Positions 1 through 5,312 of a DNA stretch of 5,312 nucleotides are shown here, in pieces; position 1 is the first letter of the stretch, and every line of letters begins with the position of its first letter. The notes under the pieces were generated by a model, which saw only the letters and a program-made list of their open reading frames with translations, was not told the DNA's origin and searched no databases. The stretch lies in NCBI GenBank assembly GCA_043758025.1, contig JAYVOH010000111.1, positions 1 through 5,312 of the forward strand, read 5' to 3'. The DNA comes from VFKE01 sp043758025. Lineage in GTDB: Bacteria > Verrucomicrobiota > Verrucomicrobiia > Verrucomicrobiales > Verrucomicrobiaceae. The position numbers were made by a program, and so were the translations under genes.

Positions 1-1091
1 CCAGCTTTGCCTGGGCTCAGCTGCGCAAAGCCCTTGATGGTGCTGGTAACAGTGGCGATGTAATCGTTCGGCAAGTAGCGCGAGTCGGTTCGCGGATAAG
101 TGAGCACCTTGAACTTCTCGTAAAGTGCCTGCGCGATTTGCAGCGTGCGACGTGCGCTGAAGCCGAAGCGCCCGTTAGCCTCGCGTTGCAAGCTGGTCAG
201 ATCATAAAGCAGTGGCGCGATTTGCTTGGTGGGCTTGGTGATTTCTTCGATGTCGCCCTTCTTTCCGGTGCAGCGCGCTACAATGGCGTCAGCCTTCTCA
301 CGCTCCCAAAGTCGCTCGGCCTTTTTATGGTCGTCGGTTTCGTCTTTCTTAAATGTCTCATCAAGCCAGCGTCCGGGATACTCACCGGCTTTCACTCCGA
401 ATTCGGCATGAATTTCGAAATAGGTGCGGGGCACAAACTCCGCGATCTCGCGTTCACGATTGGCGAGAATGGTGAGCGTCGGCGTCTGCACGCGGCCCAC
501 TGGCGTCAGGCGGAAGCCGCCGTGACGAGAGTTGAGCGCCGTGAGCGCGCGGGTGCTGTTGATGCCGACAATCCAGTCACTCTCGCTGCGGCAGCGCGCG
601 GCCTGCGCCAGCGGCTGCATCTCATCATCGCTGCGCATTTTTTGGAAGGCTTCGAGAATGGCGCCATTGGTCATGGACTGCATCCACATGCGGCGCATGG
701 GTTTTTTGCAGCTGGTGGCCTCGATGATGTTGCGGAAAATAAGCTCACCCTCGCGGCCCGCATCGCAGGCATTGATGATCTCGGACACGTCTTTGCGCTT
801 GATGAGCTTGGCCACCAGGCGAAAGCGGTCGGCAGATTGCGCGATGGGCTTGAGTTCAAATTTCTCCGGCAGAATGGGAAGGGTGGTGAAGCCCCAGCCG
901 ATTTTTTTGCCGTCCTTCATCGGCATTTCCTGTTCGAGCAAATGGCCGATGGCGGAGGTGATGACGTGGGTATCGCTCTCGAAATAGTCGTTCTCCTTGT
1001 GAAAAGCGGTCATGCCGGGAGCTTTCCCGAGGGCGCGCGCCAGATCGGCAGCGACACTGGGTTTTTCGGCAATGATGAGTGATTTGGACAT
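1..1091 (-). CDS. topB: DNA topoisomerase III (type IA), N-terminal part, runs off left edge
   Basis: Type IA topoisomerase that cuts and passes single DNA strands to relax or decatenate DNA in the cytoplasm. Translating the minus strand from the ATG at 1091 gives 363 uninterrupted codons. Residues 3-10 (SLIIAEKP) start the TOPRIM domain, with the conserved Glu at 9. The metal-binding motif is DAGREGE at 110-116. Further family blocks are SDWIVGINSTRA (171-182), GRVQTPTLTIL (199-209) and YDLTSLQREANGRFGFSA (296-313). The active-site tyrosine is Y332 in LTYPRTDSRYLP (codon 96-98), close to its position in E. coli TopB (about residue 328), so nothing is missing N-terminally. The C-terminal half is outside the window. 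In-frame ATG at 1097 and GTG at 1100 are alternative starts; I prefer 1091 because the protein then begins MSKSLIIAEKPS. None has a Shine-Dalgarno motif. The gene is divergent from the glycolipid genes and probably unrelated to them. The family call is very secure. Confidence 0.95.
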   Translation of the reverse strand, partial: MSKSLIIAEKPSVAADLARALGKAPGMTAFHKENDYFESDTHVITSAIGHLLEQEMPMKDGKKIGWGFTTLPILPEKFELKPIAQSADRFRLVAKLIKRKDVSEIINACDAGREGELIFRNIIEATSCKKPMRRMWMQSMTNGAILEAFQKMRSDDEMQPLAQAARCRSESDWIVGINSTRALTALNSRHGGFRLTPVGRVQTPTLTILANREREIAEFVPRTYFEIHAEFGVKAGEYPGRWLDETFKKDETDDHKKAERLWEREKADAIVARCTGKKGDIEEITKPTKQIAPLLYDLTSLQREANGRFGFSARRTLQIAQALYEKFKVLTYPRTDSRYLPNDYIATVTSTIKGFAQLSPGKA

Positions 1092-1143
1092 ATTCATCAC
1101 AAAGGCATACGAGCGCGGGCTGTGTCAAGACCCAATGGCAATG

Positions 1144-1181
1144 CGGCAGTCAGAATGCCGTAAGAGCGTTTTGGGCAACGC
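1144..1181. repeat. Two tandem small hairpins in the divergent intergenic region
   Basis: The first is CGGCA (1144-1148) pairing with TGCCG (1156-1160) across a 7-nt loop. The second is GCGTT (1166-1170) pairing with AACGC (1177-1181) across a 6-nt loop. Each stem is only 5 bp and neither is followed by a T-run on either strand, so they do not look like intrinsic terminators. They lie in what would be the topB leader if its promoter is upstream of 1181. Function unknown; they may be chance. Confidence 0.3.
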
Positions 1182-1195
1182 CGTTAAGCATCTAA

Positions 1196-1207
1196 ATGAA
1201 ATTTCAT
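1196..1207. promoter_or_regulatory. Perfect 12-bp palindrome, possible operator
   Basis: ATGAAATTTCAT is a perfect palindrome ending 12 nt before the putative -35 hexamer at 1220-1225. It lies in the AT-rich part of the region between topB and the rightward genes, a usual place for a dimeric regulator to bind. I do not recognise it as the site of a named regulator. The symmetry is seen in the sequence; the operator role is inference. Confidence 0.3.
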
Positions 1208-1219
1208 ACGTGATCTGTC

Positions 1220-1248
1220 TTGCAAAACAAAACCTAAATTGTTAGTAT
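1220..1248 (+). promoter_or_regulatory. Candidate sigma70-like promoter for the rightward genes
   Basis: TTGCAA at 1220-1225 (4 of 6 to TTGACA) is followed after exactly 17 nt by TAGTAT at 1243-1248 (4 of 6 to TATAAT), then a T-run at 1248-1254. This is the most AT-rich stretch of the window. Transcription would begin near 1255, giving a leader of about 30 nt before the ATG at 1284. Both hexamers are imperfect, so the call rests on spacing, base composition and position. I found no equally good promoter for topB on the minus strand. Confidence 0.4.
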
Positions 1249-1283
1249 TTTTTTGGAATTTTCCGCTCATGTCTTGACAGTCA

Positions 1284-1625
1284 ATGCTTTATCTTTTCGC
1301 CATACTTGCCATTGCGGCAGTTTTTATTTCTTGCTGGTCACTTCTCATGGCCCTCAATCCGAAGCACTGGCGTCTGTGGTGGATGACCCTGATGGGCATC
1401 CCCGATCTGAACAGCAAACGGGAACAGAAAAGGGTGCAGCAATACAGGCTCATGCTGGCGGCCTATATTGTCTTGTTCCTGATGCTGTTCGCAGCGGTCT
1501 TTTTCACCTGGCAGGTTTTTGAAGAGATTCATGACTTGCAAAACAAATCCGCATTTGATAAGACGCGCGACAATACGATGAGAGATGTGGAGAAATTTAA
1601 GGGCAGGTTCAACAAGCTCAAGTGA
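1284..1625 (+). CDS. Small protein with two membrane segments, unknown function
   Basis: A 113-residue protein I do not recognise. Residues 1-24 form a hydrophobic helix (LYLFAILAIAAVFISCW) and residues 56-77 a second one (LMLAAYIVLFLMLFAAVFFTW). Between them lies a basic, Trp-rich loop of about 30 residues (NPKHWRLWW, then SKREQKR at 44-50). By the positive-inside rule this loop faces the cytoplasm, leaving a charged, probably helical tail (78-113, rich in Lys, Arg, Glu and Asp) outside. No catalytic motif is visible. An in-frame stop at 1275-1277 limits the start; ATG 1284 is chosen because it includes the whole first helix, although no Shine-Dalgarno motif precedes it. It is the first plus-strand gene, 94 nt before the likely glycosyltransferase start. 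A role alongside glycolipid synthesis is only suggested by position. The clear hydrophobic pattern supports a real gene. Confidence 0.75.
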   Translation: MLYLFAILAIAAVFISCWSLLMALNPKHWRLWWMTLMGIPDLNSKREQKRVQQYRLMLAAYIVLFLMLFAAVFFTWQVFEEIHDLQNKSAFDKTRDNTMRDVEKFKGRFNKLK

Positions 1626-1688
1626 TCTGGCAATCTCAGCGGGATGCTTCAGCTTGCAGCAGGCCCTCAATGCGGGCATGGGCGCAGA

Positions 1689-1709
1689 TGGTGATTTCCC
1701 CATTCACCA
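1689..1709. repeat. Weak hairpin in the gap before the glycosyltransferase gene
   Basis: TGGTGA (1689-1694) pairs with TCACCA (1704-1709) across a 9-nt loop. It is followed by an A-run on the plus strand, not a T-run, so it is not a convincing terminator for the small membrane-protein gene. It ends 10 nt before the ATG at 1720 and could affect access to that start. Probably minor or chance. Confidence 0.2.
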
Positions 1710-1719
1710 AAAAGCATCC

Positions 1720-2934
1720 ATGAATTTGGAATCACCTGTCACACCTCCCGATGCCAGTGCATTGCCGCAGGCCATGCTTTACGCAACAAGTGCGGGGTTG
1801 GGCGGCAGCGGTCTGGACGTCACCTCCATGGAGGGAGCGCTGGCTTCGTGGCGTCAAGGCATGCTGGCACAGGCTATTTGCTACTCTAATCGTCAAAAAG
1901 AAATACCCGAGCAAGCCGTCCGTTCTCTGCAAAATCACCCGGTGCGCCTTCTTTCCTGCCTGGGCAGCCGCGATTACTACGCAGCAAAAAAACGTTACCT
2001 TGATCGCGCGGCGGCGCGGGCGCTGCGATCGGGTGGCTTTGATTTTTTTCACGGCTGGAGCGGGGAGTGTTTCCAGGCGCTGGTGGAGGCGCGGCTCCGC
2101 GACATTCCTTCCGTGATGGACGTGCCGACCTGGCATCGGAACAAAGGCGTGGCCAAACCTTCCGAGACGAAAAGCGAGCGTGAGGCCAGGCTGTCGGATC
2201 GTGGTTGGCGGGACTGGCGAAAACATCTGCCCGCAGCGCGGTTGCAAAACCTTGCGGAATATGATCTGGCGGATGTGCTGCTGATGCCCTCGGAGAAATC
2301 GGCGGAGACATTTTTGGCCGCAGGAATTTCACCGGGGAAATTGCACTACGTCGGTCGCGGCGTGGATGTGAACCGATACGTTCCGTCAGAAAAACCACCT
2401 GAGATTTTCCGGGCTATTTTTGTGGGGGCGCTGATCAAGCGCAAGGGGGTGCATCACTTGCTGGCATCATGGAAAAGGCTGGCGTTAAAAAATGCTGAGC
2501 TGGTGCTCGTGGGCAATCCGCATAAGGAGATCAAACCGTTTCTTGATGCTGCGGCCGGGGACGCCAGTGTGAAGCTGGCCGGGTTCACGTCGAACGTTCA
2601 GAATGAATTGCGCCGATGCTCAGTATTTGTTTTTCCCAGCGAATGCGAAGGTTTTGCCAAGTCCACACTCGAAGCCGCCGCTTGCGGACTTCCGCTTATT
2701 GCCACGCGCGCTTCTGGCGATGCCATTGTTGACGGGGAAACTGGCATCATGATTCCGCCGGATGATGTGGATGCTCTGTGTCATGCGATCAAACAGGCGC
2801 GTGATAACCAGTCTGCGCTGGCGGAAATGGGCCGGCGAGCCCGTCTGAGAGTGGAGAAATATTTCACATGGGATCATTATCGCGCGAGGATGCTGCACGG
2901 GTATGCTTGCGCAATGCAACGTCATGGTGCTTGA
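1720..2934 (+). CDS. GT4-family glycosyltransferase (GT-B fold)
   Basis: Retaining glycosyltransferase predicted to move a sugar from a nucleotide-sugar donor to an acceptor at the cytoplasmic face of the inner membrane, probably for LPS core or a similar glycolipid. Numbered from ATG 1720 (404 residues), the N-terminal domain starts with MLYATSAGLGGSGLD (19-33), the glycine-rich first strand and loop, and has FHGWSG at 110-115. The domain link is VGRGVDVNRYVP (211-222). The donor-binding domain has FVGALIKRKGVHHLL (234-248) and the E-x7-E motif as E310 and E318 in SECEGFAKSTLEAAACG. Length is normal for GT4. The start is uncertain: ATG 1774 (386 residues) puts Met right at the first strand and is a serious alternative; the frame is also open back to ATG 1585, but that would overlap the upstream gene by 41 nt. 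None has a good Shine-Dalgarno motif. Donor and acceptor sugars cannot be told. The family is secure. Confidence 0.9.
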   Translation: MNLESPVTPPDASALPQAMLYATSAGLGGSGLDVTSMEGALASWRQGMLAQAICYSNRQKEIPEQAVRSLQNHPVRLLSCLGSRDYYAAKKRYLDRAAARALRSGGFDFFHGWSGECFQALVEARLRDIPSVMDVPTWHRNKGVAKPSETKSEREARLSDRGWRDWRKHLPAARLQNLAEYDLADVLLMPSEKSAETFLAAGISPGKLHYVGRGVDVNRYVPSEKPPEIFRAIFVGALIKRKGVHHLLASWKRLALKNAELVLVGNPHKEIKPFLDAAAGDASVKLAGFTSNVQNELRRCSVFVFPSECEGFAKSTLEAAACGLPLIATRASGDAIVDGETGIMIPPDDVDALCHAIKQARDNQSALAEMGRRARLRVEKYFTWDHYRARMLHGYACAMQRHGA

Positions 2935-2940
2935 TGCTGC

Positions 2941-3960
2941 GTGACGCGCATCCTCATCATTCAGCTAAAACGGATTGGCGATCTTATCCTGACCGCGCCG
3001 GCGTTGACGGCCTTGCGGGCGGCGATGCCTGATGCCGAGCTGGTCATGGTGACCCCGGCGAATGTCGCGGAGCTGGCCACTTGCATCCCGGCTTTGAATC
3101 GTGTGATTCCGTATCGTGCCAAGGGCCTGAACATGGAAGCTTGGGCGTCCGCTGTTGCGGGACCTTGGGATGCATGTCTCGATTTTACCGGCACGGATCG
3201 CTCTGCATTGCTCACGACATTTTCTCACGCGCGCCGCCGCATCGGCTTTGCGAAATTCGCCCGGAACAAATTGCGTCGTCTGGCATTCACCGATCTTTGC
3301 GCGGCATCCGTGCGCGATCTTCACACCTTGGATTTTCATCTCGCGCTTGTGGCCGCGCTGACGGGAAAGGCGCGGCAGGCAGGCGACCCCGTTCCTTCAT
3401 TGAAGATACCCGGTGGCACTCTGGCTGCGTCCAGATCAAAGCTGATCATGCATGGCGTCACGGGACGCTACGCCATCATTCATCCCGGCAGTGCGAAGGC
3501 GGAAAAATTCTGGATGGCAACACGTTGGGCTGAGGTCATTTCGCATGTTCAGAAGACGCTGCAGCTTTCTGTGGTGCTGACGGGTAGTGCGGATGGTTTG
3601 GAAAAGTCGCACCTCTTGGAGATGAAGGAATGCCTCCAGACGCCGGTGATTGATCTTACCGGCAAGCTTTCAATGGTGGAGCTGGCCGCCTTGATCTCTG
3701 AATGTGAACTGATGGTTGGTGTGGACAGCATGGCGATGCATCTGGCGGCAATGTTTCAGCGACCCCAGGTCGCGATCTTCGGTCCGACGAATCCGTTTCA
3801 TTGGCGTCCGCTTCATGATCGCGCGGCAGTGGTCATGGGCGATGCCGCCGCGCCGGTGGAACATTTTAATCCGCGCGAAAACAAGCGCGAGATGAAGCAA
3901 GTCTCGACGCGGCAGGTGATTGATGCTATCGGACGCATCCTCCCAGCCGCAACACCTTAG
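2941..3960 (+). CDS. GT9 heptosyltransferase-like glycosyltransferase (WaaC/WaaF/WaaQ superfamily)
   Basis: ADP-heptose:LPS heptosyltransferase family enzyme, 339 residues, the usual length. The N-terminus TRILIIQLKRIGDLILTAPAL is the family signature; D13 lines up with the proposed catalytic Asp of E. coli WaaC. The C-terminal donor-binding domain shows IIHPGSAKAEKFW (179-191), VVLTGSADG (211-219), DLTGKLSMVELAALI (238-252) and GVDSMAMHLAA (260-270), then VAIFGPTNPFHWRP (277-290). The start is GTG at 2941: the frame has a stop at 2932-2934 (the stop of the preceding gene), and GTG is the only start codon that keeps the conserved first strand. Only 6 nt separate it from the GT4 gene and there is no Shine-Dalgarno motif, so translation is probably coupled to that gene. 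The product probably extends an LPS core or related glycan; whether it acts on the first, second or a later sugar cannot be decided from sequence. Confidence 0.92.
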   Translation: MTRILIIQLKRIGDLILTAPALTALRAAMPDAELVMVTPANVAELATCIPALNRVIPYRAKGLNMEAWASAVAGPWDACLDFTGTDRSALLTTFSHARRRIGFAKFARNKLRRLAFTDLCAASVRDLHTLDFHLALVAALTGKARQAGDPVPSLKIPGGTLAASRSKLIMHGVTGRYAIIHPGSAKAEKFWMATRWAEVISHVQKTLQLSVVLTGSADGLEKSHLLEMKECLQTPVIDLTGKLSMVELAALISECELMVGVDSMAMHLAAMFQRPQVAIFGPTNPFHWRPLHDRAAVVMGDAAAPVEHFNPRENKREMKQVSTRQVIDAIGRILPAATP

Positions 3961-3961
3961 C

Positions 3962-5312
3962 ATGTCAAAGACCACCAAAGTCAGCCGGAAAGATCTCGCG
4001 AACCTCAGCACACGCGAGACGATGAGTCTTGCCCGCGAAGTCTATGGCAAGCTCTTCACTTACATGCGGCCCTACCGCTGGCGTTTTTACATGGGCATCC
4101 TTTTTCAAATCCTCTCAGGATTGTCCAATGCCGTGATGATCTACGGTTTCAAGATTGTCTTCAGCGTGGTTCTTCCAGTCAGCAAAAAAGATGCGCATAG
4201 CATGGGGGAGATCGACATCCTCGGTCGTAAAATGGATATGCTCAGCTGGCTTCCATCCGACTGGCGTGGAGGCGCGGCCTCCGTCGTCATCGCGTGTGTG
4301 CTGGTGCCCTTATTGTTTCTGCTGCGCGGCGGCCTCACTTATATAGCCAACTACCTCATGATGTGGGTCGGTAACCGCATTCTCTACGATTTGCGCAATG
4401 ACACATACAAGTCGCTCATGGCGCAGTCCATCAGCTATTATAGCAGCGCCAAGGTCGGGCAGCTGGTGCAGACGGTTTTCAACCAGGCGCGAGTCGCGCA
4501 GCAGAATCTGGTCACGCTCTCGCAGGATATTGTGCAGAGACCGGTGGCGATCATCGCGATCCTCATTGCGCTGGTTTCCCAGAACTGGCATTTCACGGTG
4601 TATTCTTTGATCGTGTTTCCATTGTGCATCCTGCCCGTCATCGCCATCGGGCGCAAGGTGCGCAAATCCGGCACGCAGGAGGAACTGGAGGCCGGTCAGA
4701 TGATGGTGCTCATGAACGAGGCCTTCGGTGGCATCCGCGTGGTGAAATCATATGCGCGGGAGGATTACGAGCTGGTGCGCTTCAACAAATCCAATGAGAA
4801 GACCAACAAGCTCATCATGCGCTATGGGAAGGCGATGGAACTCGTGGGCATGTTGGTGGAGACGGTGGCTTCACTGGGAGTTGGTGTCGGCCTGTTCTAT
4901 GCCTGGAAGACAGGCATCAATGCCAATGACTTCATGGTATTGGTGGGCGGACTCACGCAAATCTACCCCCATGCGAAGGCATTGAGCCGGATGCAGCTTC
5001 TCATCCAGAAAACCATCGTGGCCACCAGCACGGTCTTCTCCGTCATGGAAGAAGTCCCCGATGTCGCGGATGCAAATGACGCCGTGGTGCTGCCGCGCGT
5101 CAATGGACGCATCACCTTGAATAATGTCAGCTTTACTTACAAGACAACGAAAACCAAACCGCGTGCGGCAGTGAGCCAGGTCACGCTGAACATGGAGCCG
5201 GGGAAATTCTATGCTCTGGTGGGTCCGAGCGGCGCGGGGAAGAGCACGCTCTTCTCGCTGCTTCAGCGTTTTTACGACGTTGATGAGGGCTGCATTGAGG
5301 TGGACGGCCAGG
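3962..5312 (+). CDS. MsbA-like ABC exporter (fused membrane and ATPase domains), runs off right edge
   Basis: Half-transporter of the type IV ABC exporter class that includes MsbA, likely a homodimer in the inner membrane that flips lipid A-core or another glycolipid. 450 codons are present. After a polar N-terminus (1-38) come helices at about 41-70, 104-130, 192-207, 209-230, 292-316 and 323-345. The intracellular-loop motif NEAFGGIRVVKSYAREDYE is at 252-270. The ATPase domain begins near 382, with A-loop Tyr 393 in NNVSFTY and Walker A GPSGAGKST at 421-429 (5222-5248). Q-loop, signature motif, Walker B and H-loop lie beyond the edge. The loop between helices 1 and 2 (about 71-103) looks longer than in E. 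coli MsbA. ATG 3962 is 1 nt after the GT9 stop with no Shine-Dalgarno motif, so translational coupling is likely. Cargo is inferred from the neighbours; a peptide or drug exporter of the same fold cannot be excluded. Confidence 0.93.
   Translation, partial: MSKTTKVSRKDLANLSTRETMSLAREVYGKLFTYMRPYRWRFYMGILFQILSGLSNAVMIYGFKIVFSVVLPVSKKDAHSMGEIDILGRKMDMLSWLPSDWRGGAASVVIACVLVPLLFLLRGGLTYIANYLMMWVGNRILYDLRNDTYKSLMAQSISYYSSAKVGQLVQTVFNQARVAQQNLVTLSQDIVQRPVAIIAILIALVSQNWHFTVYSLIVFPLCILPVIAIGRKVRKSGTQEELEAGQMMVLMNEAFGGIRVVKSYAREDYELVRFNKSNEKTNKLIMRYGKAMELVGMLVETVASLGVGVGLFYAWKTGINANDFMVLVGGLTQIYPHAKALSRMQLLIQKTIVATSTVFSVMEEVPDVADANDAVVLPRVNGRITLNNVSFTYKTTKTKPRAAVSQVTLNMEPGKFYALVGPSGAGKSTLFSLLQRFYDVDEGCIEVDGQ

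Larger units (their letters stand above)
1123..1279. repeat. 9-bp inverted repeat flanking the divergent intergenic region
   Basis: TGTCAAGAC at 1123-1131 is the exact reverse complement of GTCTTGACA at 1271-1279. Each arm holds a consensus -35 hexamer (TTGACA) reading towards the nearer gene: the left arm ends 32 nt upstream of the topB ATG, the right arm 4 nt before the ATG at 1284. A third partial copy, GTCTTG, lies at 1217-1222 and overlaps the -35 of the best promoter candidate. Neither perfect TTGACA has a good -10 at 16-18 nt. The repeat is seen directly; any regulatory role is a guess, and chance is possible for a 9-mer. Confidence 0.3.

Noticed and set aside
138..1082. Plus-strand open frame of 314 codons over the topB region
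   Set aside because: It is antisense to topB. The minus strand carries unmistakable type IA topoisomerase motifs in order, while the plus-strand protein has no recognisable domain.
1104..1128. Minus-strand TTGACA (1128-1123) with TATGCC (1109-1104) as a topB promoter
   Set aside because: The spacer is only 13 nt and the -10 match is poor.
1012..1245. Plus-strand 77-codon frame reaching into the divergent gap
   Set aside because: It starts antisense to the topB 5' end, shows no domain or membrane pattern, and the better-supported gene starts at 1284.
1274..1306. Perfect TTGACA at 1274-1279 with CATACT at 1301-1306 as a promoter
   Set aside because: The spacer is 21 nt, too long for a normal sigma70 promoter, and the transcript would start after the chosen ATG at 1284.
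1338..1703. Minus-strand frame of 121 codons opposite the small membrane protein
   Set aside because: The plus strand gives a clean two-helix hydrophobic pattern; the minus product looks like a random shadow.
1689..1714. Hairpin as an intrinsic terminator after the small membrane-protein gene
   Set aside because: The stem is only 6 bp, it is AT-containing, and A residues follow it on the plus strand where T residues are needed.
1732..2398. Minus-strand frames opposite the GT4 gene
   Set aside because: Composition is Arg/Pro/His-rich as expected for shadow frames of a GC-rich gene, and the plus strand encodes conserved GT4 motifs.
2934..2936. ATG overlapping the GT4 stop (TGATG), a typical coupling arrangement
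   Set aside because: This ATG is not in the GT9 frame and its reading frame contains no GT9 residues; the GTG at 2941 gives the conserved N-terminus.

Overview
The window (about 55-60% GC by eye) holds five protein genes and no RNA gene, mobile element or CRISPR array that I can see. It suggests a Gram-negative bacterium: a heptosyltransferase-family enzyme and an MsbA-type ABC exporter sit together, as expected for lipopolysaccharide (LPS) or another outer-membrane glycolipid. The style of the proteins, moderate GC and absence of Shine-Dalgarno motifs make me lean towards Verrucomicrobiota (Prosthecobacter-like). That is an impression and was not checked by any search.

Layout. Positions 1-1091 on the minus strand are the first 363 codons of a type IA topoisomerase, DNA topoisomerase III (topB); its 3' end lies outside the window. 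Positions 1092-1283 are a divergent intergenic region with an AT-rich patch, a perfect 12-bp palindrome, two small hairpins, a 9-bp inverted repeat and a weak sigma70-like promoter pointing right. From 1284 to the right edge four plus-strand genes follow: a small protein with two membrane segments (1284-1625), a GT4 glycosyltransferase (about 1720-2934), a GT9 heptosyltransferase-like enzyme with a GTG start (2941-3960), and an ABC exporter with fused membrane and ATPase domains (3962 to the edge, truncated just after Walker A).

How the genes work together (inference). The last three genes are separated by 6 and 1 nt and are almost certainly one transcript. The GT4 and GT9 enzymes would add sugars to a lipid-linked acceptor, such as the LPS core, on the cytoplasmic face of the inner membrane. 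The exporter would then flip the glycolipid across. The small membrane protein may belong to the same operon, but the 94-nt gap leaves that open. The topoisomerase is a separate, divergently transcribed housekeeping gene.

I found no strong evidence for a new biological system. The most useful observations are the unknown small membrane protein upstream of the glycolipid genes, the lack of Shine-Dalgarno motifs at all five starts, the in-frame GT4-stop-GT9 junction, and the organised divergent control region.
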